Shown: positions 45,807 to 53,830, counted from the stretch's first letter. The stretch is 64,000 nucleotides of DNA from Carnobacterium sp. CP1 (GCF_001483965.1 NZ_CP010796.1:1178001-1242000), one strand, 5' to 3'. Numbers and translations: made by a program. Notes: generated by a model not told the origin, from the sequence alone.

Positions 45807-45845
45807 AACTCAAGCTCCTTTCTCTTTTATGTAGGAACTTGAGTT
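45807..45845 (-). terminator. Terminator after the TrhA/hemolysin III gene
   Basis: AACTCAAGCTCCT (45807-45819) pairs with AGGAACTTGAGTT (45833-45845), one mismatch, with A7 on the left flank. Confidence 0.88.
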
Positions 45846-45870
45846 GATCATTTTTTAGTTTTTTTATTGT

Positions 45871-46518
45871 TTAGGTATATAACAAGATTGCAAAATACAT
45901 AAATCCAGTTCCGGTCATTACAAACAAATGCCATAAAACATGCATAAATTTTACGGAACGCATGCTGTAGAAAGCTGCTCCAATGGTAAAAGCCAATCCG
46001 CCAGCTAACAATAGGCCAAAGCCATTCGTGCCTAATCCCGCATAAAGTTCTTTGATCGCTACCATACACAACCAACCCATGCCAATATACAACACTGTCG
46101 ATAAATTTTTAAACTTTTCAATCCAAAGACTCTTGTAAATAATTCCTAAGATAGCAATGACCCATACGACATAGAATAATGCCCAGCCTTTTGCGCCGCC
46201 TATTGTGATCAAACACAACGGTGTATAACTTCCAGCAATCAAGACATAGATACTGCTATGGTCAAAAATTTTAAATAATTTTCGGGCGCGCGTGAAAATC
46301 AAACTGTGGTAAAGGGTCGAACATAAGTACAGCAAAATCAAAGAAGCACCAAAAATACTATAGGATACTATCTCCAACGTGGAACCTGTTTGCGCCCCTT
46401 TTAAGAGTAAGACGATTAATCCAGCGATACTCAATCCGACACCAATACCATGAGTGACCGCGTTTAGAACTTCATTTGTGATTAAGTATCGTTTAGAAAA
46501 AACTTCATTTTTTTTCAT
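45871..46518 (-). CDS. TrhA/hemolysin III (PAQR-like) membrane protein
   Basis: A 215-residue seven-helix protein when started at ATG 46518, eight bases after GGAGGAAG; a longer in-frame reading to 46617 has no such site. Metal-type residues of the PAQR fold are visible in NAVTHGIGV, CSTLYHSLIF, FDHSSIYVLIAG and KFMHVLWHLFV. Relatives affect membrane fluidity homeostasis; true haemolysis is doubtful. Confidence 0.92.
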   Translation of the reverse strand: MKKNEVFSKRYLITNEVLNAVTHGIGVGLSIAGLIVLLLKGAQTGSTLEIVSYSIFGASLILLYLCSTLYHSLIFTRARKLFKIFDHSSIYVLIAGSYTPLCLITIGGAKGWALFYVVWVIAILGIIYKSLWIEKFKNLSTVLYIGMGWLCMVAIKELYAGLGTNGFGLLLAGGLAFTIGAAFYSMRSVKFMHVLWHLFVMTGTGFMYFAILLYT

Positions 46519-46706
46519 CTTGCTTCCTCCGTTCCCTGTCATTTGATTCCAACGCGCTTCTTTCGAGAGCAACGTTCTTTGTTTTTTTATTTTATCATAG
46601 AACACATAACTATGCAAACTAGTTAACGAAACTAGATTGCGTTCGTGGCAAATGTTTCTTTTTAGGATAAATGTTTAAAATTGTGGCCGAAATGTGGCAA
46701 AACCTA

Positions 46707-46734
46707 TTGTATTTTTTTTTTTTTAGTTTATACT
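46707..46734 (+). promoter_or_regulatory. Promoter upstream of the Spx-like gene with a T13 spacer run
   Basis: TTGTAT (46707-46712) and TATACT (46729-46734) with a 16-base spacer. The spacer contains 13 consecutive T (46712-46724). The gene starts 90 bases downstream. Homopolymer slippage would change the spacing. Confidence 0.6.
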
Positions 46735-46823
46735 ATTAATTGTAAGGGTTTACTTAATCCTTTCTTCTTCGCTCCACTTGCTTAGCTCAACATCTGTTTT
46801 GACTTAATAAGGAGGACATAAAA

Positions 46824-47228
46824 ATGATTACTTTATATACATCCCCAAGTTGTGCGTCTTGCCGAAAAGCGCGTGCATGGTTGGAAGCAAACCACATAGA
46901 TTACTTAGAAAAGAATATCTTCAATGAACCGTTATCGATCGCTGAACTTAAATCAATTCTAAGGCTGACTGAAAATGGTACGGAAGAAATTATTTCTTTT
47001 CGTTCGCAAGTCTTTCAAAGTTTAAATATTTCTTTAGAGGAGATGCCTTTACAAGAATTGCTCGAATTGATTCTGAAAAACCCAGGTTTAATTCGCCGCC
47101 CCATCTTAATCGATGAAAAAAGGCTGCAAGTCGGGTTTAACGAAGAAGATATTCGCCGGTTCTTACCTCGAGATGTCCGGAAGTTAGAACTGCAAGAATT
47201 ACAAAAACAATTGCCGATGGGCTATTAA
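46824..47228 (+). CDS. spx: Spx/ArsC family transcriptional regulator
   Basis: A 134-residue Spx-type protein: thioredoxin-like fold, redox switch CASC at Cys10-Cys13, [26 protein letters not shown] near the C-terminus. Spx binds the RNA polymerase alpha subunit and switches on thiol-stress genes upon disulfide formation. Length matches B. subtilis Spx (131). It has an AAGGAGG site and is monocistronic. Lactobacillales often have several paralogues, so it need not be the main Spx. Confidence 0.9.
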   Translation: MITLYTSPSCASCRKARAWLEANHIDYLEKNIFNEPLSIAELKSILRLTENGTEEIISFRSQVFQSLNISLEEMPLQELLELILKNPGLIRRPILIDEKRLQVGFNEEDIRRFLPRDVRKLELQELQKQLPMGY

Positions 47229-47243
47229 CAACAAAAAATTAAA

Positions 47244-47286
47244 AAAGGCTCAGCAAAGGGAATAACCCTTACTGAGCCTTTTATTT
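47244..47286. terminator. Bidirectional terminator between spx and DUF454 gene
   Basis: AAAGGCTCAGCAAAGGG (47244-47260) pairs with CCCTTACTGAGCCTTTT (47266-47282) with a small internal mismatch. Confidence 0.92.
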
Positions 47287-47671
47287 ATTCGTTTTCATTG
47301 ATTTTTCTTGTTTTAACAAAGAATAATAAAACAACGGTTTGAGTAACAAGCATCAGGCCCAACATCACTTTAATCAATAAAATAGGAACAAAATAAATAG
47401 ATATTCCTACCATAATATAAATGCTGATCAACATCTTTATTTTTTTATCAATTGAGATAGAGCGGTGCTCTAAATATTCCCCCACATAATTTTGGTAAAG
47501 TTTTGTTGATTTCAACCACCAGTTGAACTTTTCTGAGCTCCGAGTAAAACAGTAAAGTGCTAATAGCAAGAACGGCGTAGTAGGCAGTAACGGTAAGAAC
47601 GAGCCAATAGCTCCAAGAACAAATGACGCCAAGCCAATGATGATCAAACTGTATTTTTTTAATTGTTTCAT
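47285..47671 (-). CDS. DUF454 (YbaN family) membrane protein
   Basis: A 128-residue DUF454 protein. The hallmark LGAIGSFLPLLPTTPFLLLA lies near residues 18-37, then CFTRSSEKFNWWLKST. Three to four membrane helices. Start set at ATG 47671, after GAGGAAGG; the longer frame from 47719 has no site. Function unknown. Confidence 0.9.
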   Translation of the reverse strand: MKQLKKYSLIIIGLASFVLGAIGSFLPLLPTTPFLLLALYCFTRSSEKFNWWLKSTKLYQNYVGEYLEHRSISIDKKIKMLISIYIMVGISIYFVPILLIKVMLGLMLVTQTVVLLFFVKTRKINENE

Positions 47672-47815
47672 ATAACCTTCCTCACCTACTTTATTTCTTT
47701 TCAGCTCTTTTAGTAGCATACGCCAAAAAAAGGATTAATTCAAGGATAAGAAAGCAGCCATGTGAAAGTTTGTTCTAATTCATTCTTTATGAAATCAGTA
47801 TAATTTTGATAAAAA

Positions 47816-47848
47816 AGAACCAGTTGTTTTAACTATCACAACTAGTTC
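47816..47848 (-). terminator. Terminator after the M19 dipeptidase gene
   Basis: GAACCAGTTGT pairs with ACAACTAGTTC with one mismatch; A6 on the left flank. Confidence 0.8.
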
Positions 47849-47862
47849 AGTCCAGCAGTTCA

Positions 47863-48798
47863 TTATTTAGGCAAATGTTCTAAAAAATTTCGGCCGGTAA
47901 AACCTGCAACTTCTTCTTTAGTGAATGTTTCGCACAAAGCCAAAATCAAGTTTTGTACTTCGCCTGCATGTGTCAATCCTTCAATATGCGAACTGATTCC
48001 ATCAAAGTCAGATCCAAAACCGATGTTAGCAACCGCTCCTAAATCCACTAATGCCTCAATATGACGCACTAGGTCCGGTATCGCGGCTCCTTTTAATTCT
48101 CCTTCGTCAACTGTAAAAGGCGGATTGTAAACGACGTGTATCATGGCATCTCTTTTAACCAAAGCTTTGATTTGATCGTCGTTTAAATTTCTAACGTGGC
48201 GGCATAAACGCAACACATTGGAATGTGTCGCAATCGGATATTTCGCTGCTTCCATGACGTCCCAAAAACCCTTGACACTTAAATGAGCCACATCCGTAAA
48301 GACTTTTCGTTCATTTAAGCGTTTAACGATTTCAAAACCAAAAGATGTTAACCCCCCGCCTCTTGGTTCTTGAATACCGTCTGCGGCTAAGTTAGCAGGA
48401 TTCCATGTCAGCCCTACGGATAACACCCCTAAATCTAACAAGTGGTCTAGCTTTGTCAAATCATTTCCAATCGCTTCAACTCCTTCTAACGTTAAAAAGG
48501 AACCAATTTCGCTTTCTTGCAGAGTATGTATATCTTCCCATTGCTTGATTTGTTTCATTTCAGGATTCTTAGCTAATACTTCTTCTTGATAATAAGTGAT
48601 TTGTTCCAAAGCTGCTGCGTACTTTTCTTCTACGACAATAGCGGGATCAAGAAAAATAGCAAAAGCTTGGATTTTTACTTTTCCTTCTTTTAGACGGCTT
48701 AGGTTGACATTCAATTCTTTTGAATCTTTAAAACTTAGTTGTCCTTTAGCTTCTTGTAGTTTTAATAATGCATCACAATGCAAATCGATCACATTCAT
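47863..48798 (-). CDS. Membrane-dipeptidase family protein (peptidase M19)
   Basis: A 311-residue M19 dipeptidase. Metal ligands: His7 and Asp9 in IDLHCDA, Glu in LTLEGVEA (near 120), His in FTDVAHLS and in ATHSNVLRLCRHVRNL. Bacterial members hydrolyse dipeptides, including D-residue substrates, in the cytoplasm. Shorter than eukaryotic forms and without a signal peptide. Adjacent VTE5/VTE6-like gene on the same strand 83 bases upstream; no functional link is evident. Confidence 0.92.
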   Translation of the reverse strand: MNVIDLHCDALLKLQEAKGQLSFKDSKELNVNLSRLKEGKVKIQAFAIFLDPAIVVEEKYAAALEQITYYQEEVLAKNPEMKQIKQWEDIHTLQESEIGSFLTLEGVEAIGNDLTKLDHLLDLGVLSVGLTWNPANLAADGIQEPRGGGLTSFGFEIVKRLNERKVFTDVAHLSVKGFWDVMEAAKYPIATHSNVLRLCRHVRNLNDDQIKALVKRDAMIHVVYNPPFTVDEGELKGAAIPDLVRHIEALVDLGAVANIGFGSDFDGISSHIEGLTHAGEVQNLILALCETFTKEEVAGFTGRNFLEHLPK

Positions 48799-48881
48799 CG
48801 TTTTCCCTACTTTCTATTGGTTCCTCATTTTTCATTAACTGCTTTTATTTTAACACATCCTTGTTAATGGAACGCAACTAC

Positions 48882-50279
48882 TCAAACAAATAAGACAAAT
48901 AAAAGTCCCGTCACCATTACGGTCACAAAGTTAATCACATCGTTGGTAATAAACCCTAAGCCGGAAACCTGTTCGAGCAGTTGACCATTTTGAGTTTTGC
49001 GTTCTGTTATCCCACTTGCACTTTTATATTTGGCTTGCAAAGTACTGCCAAATACACTGTCTATCACTGTTCCAATAAAACCGAATAACCACACCATCAA
49101 AAAAATTTGGACAGAATACTGACCTAAAGCTAATAAAGCGATTATACCTGAACCTACGATACCACTAAGCAGACCCAACACACTTATTCCGCCAGACAAC
49201 CCTGTTTGTAAAGGCTTCAGCGTTAAAATCGAAATCGGCGGCTTGCTGCTCAGCATGCCTACCTCTGAAGAAAAGGTATCGGCACTAGCTGCAGCAAAAC
49301 TAACCAACGCTGCCAATTTAAACGCATCATTTTGAGTTAAGCAGGCAATAAGTACAAAAAGAACAGCTGGAAGAGCATTCGCAATCACTTGTACAGAACC
49401 ACGTGTGCCTTTTCGTTCGTGTAACTGAGTCGCTGCAACTTTTTGCTCTATGCCAAGTTTGCTCAAACCACTTCCGAGACCCGCAAAAAGGATCATTGCT
49501 GAATAAACCGTCCACCCGCCGAACACATACAACACTGTTCCGACTAGATAAGCTGTTAGACAAGATCTGGCCGTTAGTGCATCGACTAACCAAGCTACAA
49601 ATAGAATGAATACAGTCAAAACACTGTTAACAATCATACCGGTCAGCAGCGGAAAACTAAATAAATACAATAAAACAGCTATTCCAATTGGAAAACTTAA
49701 ATTGTCGTAACCCCTAGTCGTAAATAACTCTAAAAGCATACCGCAAAAGCCAGCCGCCACTCCAACCAGAATGAAAGGAACCGGTAAATAGATATAAGCA
49801 AGAAAACCAGTAATGACGGCTACTACACTAAAAACTGTTACTGAACCTTCTAGTGTTTTGTCGCCAAATTTAGCGGGTAATTTAATTTTGCCCCATTTTG
49901 TTCCTACGACTGCTGCTAAACCATCACCATAAGCCATACTCAAGATTCCGCCTAAAGCTAAATAAAGCTTATCCAAATACAAAGCGCTGCTAATAAGCAG
50001 CAACAAAGATACTGCGTACCAGACCGTTCCAAATGTTTTATTTTCTGACCGTTCCATGGCCTTGATCAAACCTTTTTCAACAGACAGGTAATTCATTATG
50101 ATCGCTAGCATAGGAACGATTGCTGCTGCTATAGGCGACGTAAAATAATACAATGCAATAAAAACCCAATTCCCTAATAGGATATGGATAAGTTTGCGTG
50201 AACTTTCTTCTTTCAAGTGCCATTTTTTTGCATCAGCGAAACGCCGCTTAAGATGACTCTCACATACACCAATGACCAA
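48882..50279 (-). CDS. Fused polyprenol kinase (SEC59/VTE5-like) and DUF92 (VTE6-like) protein, N-terminus apparently frameshifted
   Basis: The main frame (465 residues from a TTG at 50279) joins two membrane domains. The first (about 1-215) is dolichol/phytol kinase-like: SSRKLIHILLGNW, YGDGLAAVVGTKWGKIKL and GDKTLEGS. The second (about 225-465) is DUF92, with HERKGTRGSVQVIANALP, SADTFSSEVGML and GLSGGISVLGLL. In plants and cyanobacteria, VTE5 and VTE6 phosphorylate phytol in two steps to phytyl diphosphate; a fusion suggests salvage of a polyprenol to its diphosphate. Upstream, another frame from TTG 50305, with GGGAG eight bases before it, reads METNALGVIWSLVYV, a good missing first helix. 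So the gene probably starts there with a +/-1 shift near 50265-50275. Confidence 0.85.
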   Translation of the reverse strand: MVIGVCESHLKRRFADAKKWHLKEESSRKLIHILLGNWVFIALYYFTSPIAAAIVPMLAIIMNYLSVEKGLIKAMERSENKTFGTVWYAVSLLLLISSALYLDKLYLALGGILSMAYGDGLAAVVGTKWGKIKLPAKFGDKTLEGSVTVFSVVAVITGFLAYIYLPVPFILVGVAAGFCGMLLELFTTRGYDNLSFPIGIAVLLYLFSFPLLTGMIVNSVLTVFILFVAWLVDALTARSCLTAYLVGTVLYVFGGWTVYSAMILFAGLGSGLSKLGIEQKVAATQLHERKGTRGSVQVIANALPAVLFVLIACLTQNDAFKLAALVSFAAASADTFSSEVGMLSSKPPISILTLKPLQTGLSGGISVLGLLSGIVGSGIIALLALGQYSVQIFLMVWLFGFIGTVIDSVFGSTLQAKYKSASGITERKTQNGQLLEQVSGLGFITNDVINFVTVMVTGLLFVLFV

Positions 50280-50481
50280 ATAACTCCTAATGCATTTGTT
50301 TCCAACTTTTGTACTCCCTTCAAGATAACAGATACTGTTCTCTTTATTTTACCTTGTGGATCACAAATTGCAACGAATGGTTTTCAATCAAAAGAAGGGT
50401 TTTCCTACTCTTTTATGATTGCCTTAAACTTGCTCTTTAATTCATTTCGCAATAACATTAATTACAATCGTTATTTTTATC

Positions 50482-50689
50482 GCAAAAAAAAAGGCACTGA
50501 CAAAAGCCAGTACCTTTTCCGACAATATTTATTTTCATAAATAGGTCCCATGAATTCCACAAAACAGAGGGGTCCAAACACCTGCATCTCGCAGTTGTAC
50601 CTAAGTACGGTGTGCCTTGTCTAATTCTAACCACTAGTCGCCGCAGCGAAATGACCGAAGTCACCTGGTCAGAGTCAACTCATCGCATG
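50482..50689 (-). ncRNA. Unassigned structured RNA, ~205 nt
   Basis: A minus-strand unit bounded by a promoter and a strong terminator. Predicted helices in order: AGGTGAC-TTCG-GTCATTT (a UUCG-capped hairpin), TCGC-TGCG-GCGA, GTAC-TTAG-GTAC, CTGC-GAGAT-GCAG (the last two enclosed by ACAC/GTGT), TATTTAT/ATAAATA, and the terminator AAGGTACTGGC/GTCAGTGCCTT with T9. An internal AAGGCAC could pair with GTGCCTT of the terminator, so regulated read-through into the kinase-fusion gene is possible. I find no SRP, tmRNA, RNase P or T-box signature; a 68-codon frame across it is dubious. Could be an independent small RNA or a cis leader. Confidence 0.7.
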
Positions 50690-50695
50690 TATAGT

Positions 50696-50724
50696 ACTAT
50701 ACCACAGGATATCTTTATTTACAA
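50696..50724 (-). promoter_or_regulatory. Promoter of the structured RNA
   Basis: On the minus strand TTGTAA (50724-50719), 17-base spacer, TATAGT (50701-50696). Expected start near 50689. Confidence 0.75.
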
Positions 50725-50978
50725 GTCTTATTGATTTTTTTTAAAATGATTTCCAAGTTGTTCTAACAAGGCGAGACCTTGAATACAAAAAAGCACTTCA
50801 AAAGCTCATAGAAGCTTGTTGCTTTGTCAAATCCCCCTTATATATCGAGTGATATTTAGGATCGTACTGCAATAGAAAATTTTATAGAATTAGAAGGAAT
50901 AAATGTGCGGATAAATTTTTTTCAAAAAATTCTTTCTTATACCTCTTTATTAAAAATGTGAATTTAAAATCCTACAGT

Positions 50979-51126
50979 ACTCAAAAGGAGTTTGCGGACC
51001 TTATCCAATGTTTTCCCTACTAGTTAAGGTCCATATCCTGGTTTTAAGGACCTTAAGTCAGTTATTCCATCCTTGATAGGGTCCTTAACAAGAATTGCTC
51101 CACCAATCCAATCAAGACGGACCTTT
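50979..51126. repeat. Second locus of the dispersed ACCTTA/TAAGGT repeat
   Basis: AAAAGGAGTTTGCGGACCTTAT (from about 50983) resembles the lead of the 52-bp units at 18498-18653. GGACCTTA (50996-51003) pairs with TAAGGTCC (51025-51032), then the 13-base palindrome TTAAGGACCTTAA (51044-51056), GGGTCCTTAA (51079-51088) and GGACCTTTTCGG (from 51119). The motif alternates direction, giving nested hairpins. No open frame. The rest of 50725-51181 shows no gene. Confidence 0.75.
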
Positions 51127-51181
51127 TCGGGCGTAGCCGAAAAGCACAAAATTAAAAAAACTCTCAAAATATTTCGAACTA

Positions 51182-51817
51182 TTAATTCTCAAGTTGTTCT
51201 AACCAGGCTTTTGCAATGACTGCATGTCCTGCTAGCGTTGGATGAACGCCATCTTGACCAGTCCAATAAGCATAACTTTGTTTCATCCCCAGCGCATTCA
51301 GTCTCTCATCTAATGCCACAAAATCTGTTTCATATTCTTTTGCTAGTTTGCGAATAACTTGAATTCTTGAATTTAAATCTATCCGCCATTCCTTTCTATA
51401 TATGGGATGCGGTAAAACAAAAGGTTCCATTAAGATAATTTGGGCGTTGGTTCGTTCTTTAACAGTTTGTAATAAGATACGGTAGTAGAATTCAAATCTA
51501 TCGATAGACTCTTGTGTTCCAAACGCTTCCGTTCCCACATTATGCCAGGTATCATTGATCCCAATCAAAATCGAGACAATATCAGGATCCAGAGCTAAAC
51601 AATCCTCTTCCCACCGGTTTGCCAAATCAGTGATTTTATTGCCGTCTATACCGCGATTTACTAGCGACAGATTTAATTCAGGATAACGTTCCAATAAAGC
51701 AGCCGCTACCAGTAAAGGATAACCGTAGCCTAAATCTGTTGGATCTTCACGTCTGCGATTTGCATCGGTTATACTGTCTCCAATAAATAAAATGGTCGCT
51801 TCTTTCTTTAGTTCCAT
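51182..51817 (-). CDS. SGNH/GDSL family esterase
   Basis: A 211-residue cytoplasmic SGNH hydrolase. Block I GDSITD holds Ser15, block III GIND, block V DGVHPTLAGH holds the Asp/His pair. Start placed at ATG 51817, nine bases after AGAAGG; the GTG at 51826 touches that site. It lies 29 bases after a ROK kinase gene in one operon, so a role in removing acyl/acetyl groups from sugars is plausible. Confidence 0.91.
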   Translation of the reverse strand: MELKKEATILFIGDSITDANRRREDPTDLGYGYPLLVAAALLERYPELNLSLVNRGIDGNKITDLANRWEEDCLALDPDIVSILIGINDTWHNVGTEAFGTQESIDRFEFYYRILLQTVKERTNAQIILMEPFVLPHPIYRKEWRIDLNSRIQVIRKLAKEYETDFVALDERLNALGMKQSYAYWTGQDGVHPTLAGHAVIAKAWLEQLEN

Positions 51818-51846
51818 GTAATACACCCTTCTGACTGTTTTTTCGC

Positions 51847-52713
51847 TTACTGTAAATAATTAGCTACTGCGCCAATTAAATTTGCATCATTCTTGAACTC
51901 ACAGGTTCTAATCAATGGTTTGAATGGTGCAATTTTAACTGTTTCTAAAATTTTATCAAATTCTTCTTCTAATTTTTCTACTAAACCAGCCTTATTTGAA
52001 ATTCCGCCTCCAATTAAAATAACTTCTGGGTCAAAGCTATATTGCAAGTTATAAATACCACGGGCTAAATAGGTATAGAAGGTCGCTGCTTCCTCTTGCG
52101 CTATCTGGTCGCCTTCATCTGCAAGTTGAAACATTTTTTTTCCTGAAATCGTTTCAGGTTCGTAGCCTTTTCTTTTCGCATAACGTTTAGCCATATTAAC
52201 AGCTGTCGCTAAAGTACTGAATGTTTCATTTTCTGTCATTAACATAAACCCAAATTCCCCGCCGAATAGGTGCTTGCCGTGTTGAATTTGACCGTCTACG
52301 ATCACCGCTCCGCCGATTCCTGTTCCGACCACAACAAATAAGACATTTTTTAATCCTTTAGCCGCCCCTTTCCAAATTTCGGCTAAAGCGGCACAATTGG
52401 CATCGTTTTCAAAAGTTACGGGACAGTTAAGAACGGTTTCCAGTTCATCATAGATTGGAAAGTTATGTAAATAAGGCAGAGCACTCGCACCTTCAATAAT
52501 GCGTTTTTCTTGGTTCACTGCCCCAGGAGAACTGAACGCCACTCCATCGATCGTAAACGTTTCTTCTGCTGTCTCTTTGATTCTTATTAAACTGCTTTTC
52601 ATTTCTTCCCAAGTAGCTGGCGTCTTTAAATTGCCTTTATGGCTTAACTCTTCATTTTCCCAAACGCCATATTTGATAGACGTTCCGCCAATATCGATTG
52701 TCAATAATGTCAT
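51847..52713 (-). CDS. ROK family sugar kinase, BglK-like
   Basis: A 288-residue ROK protein with DIGGTSIKYG phosphate loop, catalytic Asp104 in FENDANCAALAE, and GTGIGGAV. The CxCGxxGC zinc motif of typical ROK glucokinases is absent: GGEFGFMLMTENET stands there, as in beta-glucoside kinases. Substrate is probably a hexose or beta-glucoside. No DNA-binding domain, so it is a kinase rather than a repressor. First gene of an operon with the GDSL esterase. Confidence 0.9.
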   Translation of the reverse strand: MTLLTIDIGGTSIKYGVWENEELSHKGNLKTPATWEEMKSSLIRIKETAEETFTIDGVAFSSPGAVNQEKRIIEGASALPYLHNFPIYDELETVLNCPVTFENDANCAALAEIWKGAAKGLKNVLFVVVGTGIGGAVIVDGQIQHGKHLFGGEFGFMLMTENETFSTLATAVNMAKRYAKRKGYEPETISGKKMFQLADEGDQIAQEEAATFYTYLARGIYNLQYSFDPEVILIGGGISNKAGLVEKLEEEFDKILETVKIAPFKPLIRTCEFKNDANLIGAVANYLQ

Positions 52714-52735
52714 TTTGTCACACTCCTCTCTATAA

Positions 52736-52750
52736 GAATAAGCTATTCTT
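52736..52750. promoter_or_regulatory. Dyad upstream of the ROK kinase gene
   Basis: AGAATA-AGC-TATTCT, perfect six-base arms, 23 bases before the kinase start codon. Candidate operator; no regulator identified. Confidence 0.4.
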
Positions 52751-52818
52751 TTAAAAAAAGCTAGACAAAAGTAAAACCCTTACATTCTATCTTTTTATTC
52801 CTTTTGATATGCGTTTTA

Positions 52819-52848
52819 TTGGTATTTACTATTTTTCTGCTCTATACT
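52819..52848 (+). promoter_or_regulatory. Promoter of the 136-residue protein gene
   Basis: TTGGTA (52819-52824) and TATACT (52843-52848) with an 18-base spacer; the gene starts 58 bases downstream. Confidence 0.6.
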
Positions 52849-52906
52849 TAGTCTAGGGTTTTCTTATTCAACCGTGACGTCAGATAGCAAGAGGAGGCAT
52901 CACAAT

Positions 52907-53317
52907 ATGAACGAAAAGACTATTTTGGATTATTTAAAACGGCATGGTTTAGAAGCCATACCTGGACAAACAATCTTTGCTGAAAAACTGCCCACTAAAA
53001 AAAATTGGTTTAAAAAGTTACTTGGAATGGAGAAAAACAAACCCTATTGCATTAACTTTTCTAAACATGAACTCGTACTCATGCCCTTAGATACAAAAAC
53101 TGATTCATTAAAAGAAGGAGTTTACAATCAAATCCCTTTAAGTGAGATTGAAAAAATACGGTTTGAAAAGCCGGCAGCTGATAATGAATTGATTGTGGAT
53201 TATAAAAACACTCAAAAACCTGCAGAACATTATTTTATTCCACAAGAATATACCGCCACTCCTTGGCACAGCAAAAACTTGATGCATTTAATTGAACAAT
53301 TCGGATCCGAAAAATAG
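52907..53317 (+). CDS. Uncharacterised 136-residue protein
   Basis: Starts at ATG 52907 after GAGGAGG; a longer frame from 52874 lacks a site. Begins MNEKTILDYLKRHGLEAIPG. The middle has alternating strands (CINFSKHELVLMPLD, QIPLSEIEKIRFEK, NELIVDYKN), suggesting a small beta-rich, possibly PH-like domain, with a helix at the end. No signal peptide or membrane helix. Own promoter and terminator. Family not recognised. Confidence 0.75.
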   Translation: MNEKTILDYLKRHGLEAIPGQTIFAEKLPTKKNWFKKLLGMEKNKPYCINFSKHELVLMPLDTKTDSLKEGVYNQIPLSEIEKIRFEKPAADNELIVDYKNTQKPAEHYFIPQEYTATPWHSKNLMHLIEQFGSEK

Positions 53318-53323
53318 CTTCTT

Positions 53324-53367
53324 AAAAAGAAAAAACAGACCATAAAAATGGTCTGTTTTTTCTTTTT
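53324..53367. terminator. Bidirectional terminator
   Basis: AAAAAGAAAAAACAGACCAT pairs with ATGGTCTGTTTTTTCTTTTT around a four-base A loop. Serves the 136-residue gene and gloA. Confidence 0.96.
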
Positions 53368-53374
53368 AACTTTT

Positions 53375-53755
53375 TTAGTTTTGAATAACTTCAATTTTAT
53401 ATCCATCTGGGTCCATCACAAAAAAGTAACTTGCTGCGCCGTCAGATAAACCTTTTATATCTGTCATGTCGCACTTCAATGCTGTATATTCTTCGTGTGT
53501 TGCTTTTAAGTCATCCACACCAACAGCAATGTGACCATAACCGTTTCCTAAGTCATATGGTTCTGTTTGACCATAGTTATAAGTCAACTCTAATTCATAG
53601 CCGCCTTCTTCGATAGCTAGATAAACCAATGTGAATTTAAACTCTGGATAATCCAAGCGACGAACTTCTTTAAACCCTAAAACAGACGTATAGAAATCCA
53701 TCGATTTGTCTAAGTCTCTTACACGCACACAAGTGTGCAACATTTTTTTAGCCAT
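53375..53755 (-). CDS. gloA: Lactoylglutathione lyase (glyoxalase I)
   Basis: A 126-residue glyoxalase I of bacterial, Ni/Co-type length. Metal ligands expected at His6-7 (MLHTCVRV), Glu in YELELTYN, His in YGHIAVGV, Glu in YKIEVIQN. Family signature: DKSMDFYTSVLGF. It converts the hemithioacetal of methylglyoxal with a thiol cofactor to a lactoyl thioester. Neighbours on the same strand are a second VOC protein and an aldo/keto reductase of methylglyoxal-reducing type. Confidence 0.94.
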   Translation of the reverse strand: MAKKMLHTCVRVRDLDKSMDFYTSVLGFKEVRRLDYPEFKFTLVYLAIEEGGYELELTYNYGQTEPYDLGNGYGHIAVGVDDLKATHEEYTALKCDMTDIKGLSDGAASYFFVMDPDGYKIEVIQN

Positions 53756-53830
53756 TTAACAAAAACTCCTATCTCTTATTTTATTGCCTACAATCCTCAT
53801 TTTAACGTATCTCACGCTTTTATACAAAAG

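Noticed and set aside
45848-46075. 75-residue minus-strand frame over the end of the TrhA gene
   Set aside because: Alternate frame of a complete seven-helix protein; no evidence for a separate product.
49327-49609. Frames on both strands inside the DUF92 domain
   Set aside because: Shadows of the fused kinase gene, which has clear conserved motifs across this part.
50458-50664. 68-residue minus-strand protein
   Set aside because: The frame covers the hairpins and terminator of the structured RNA, has an odd composition (many Arg and Cys) and lacks a convincing ribosome site.
51122-51144. CTTTTCGG/CCGAAAAG hairpin as terminator of the GDSL gene
   Set aside because: No U tail on either strand; it seems part of the second repeat locus.
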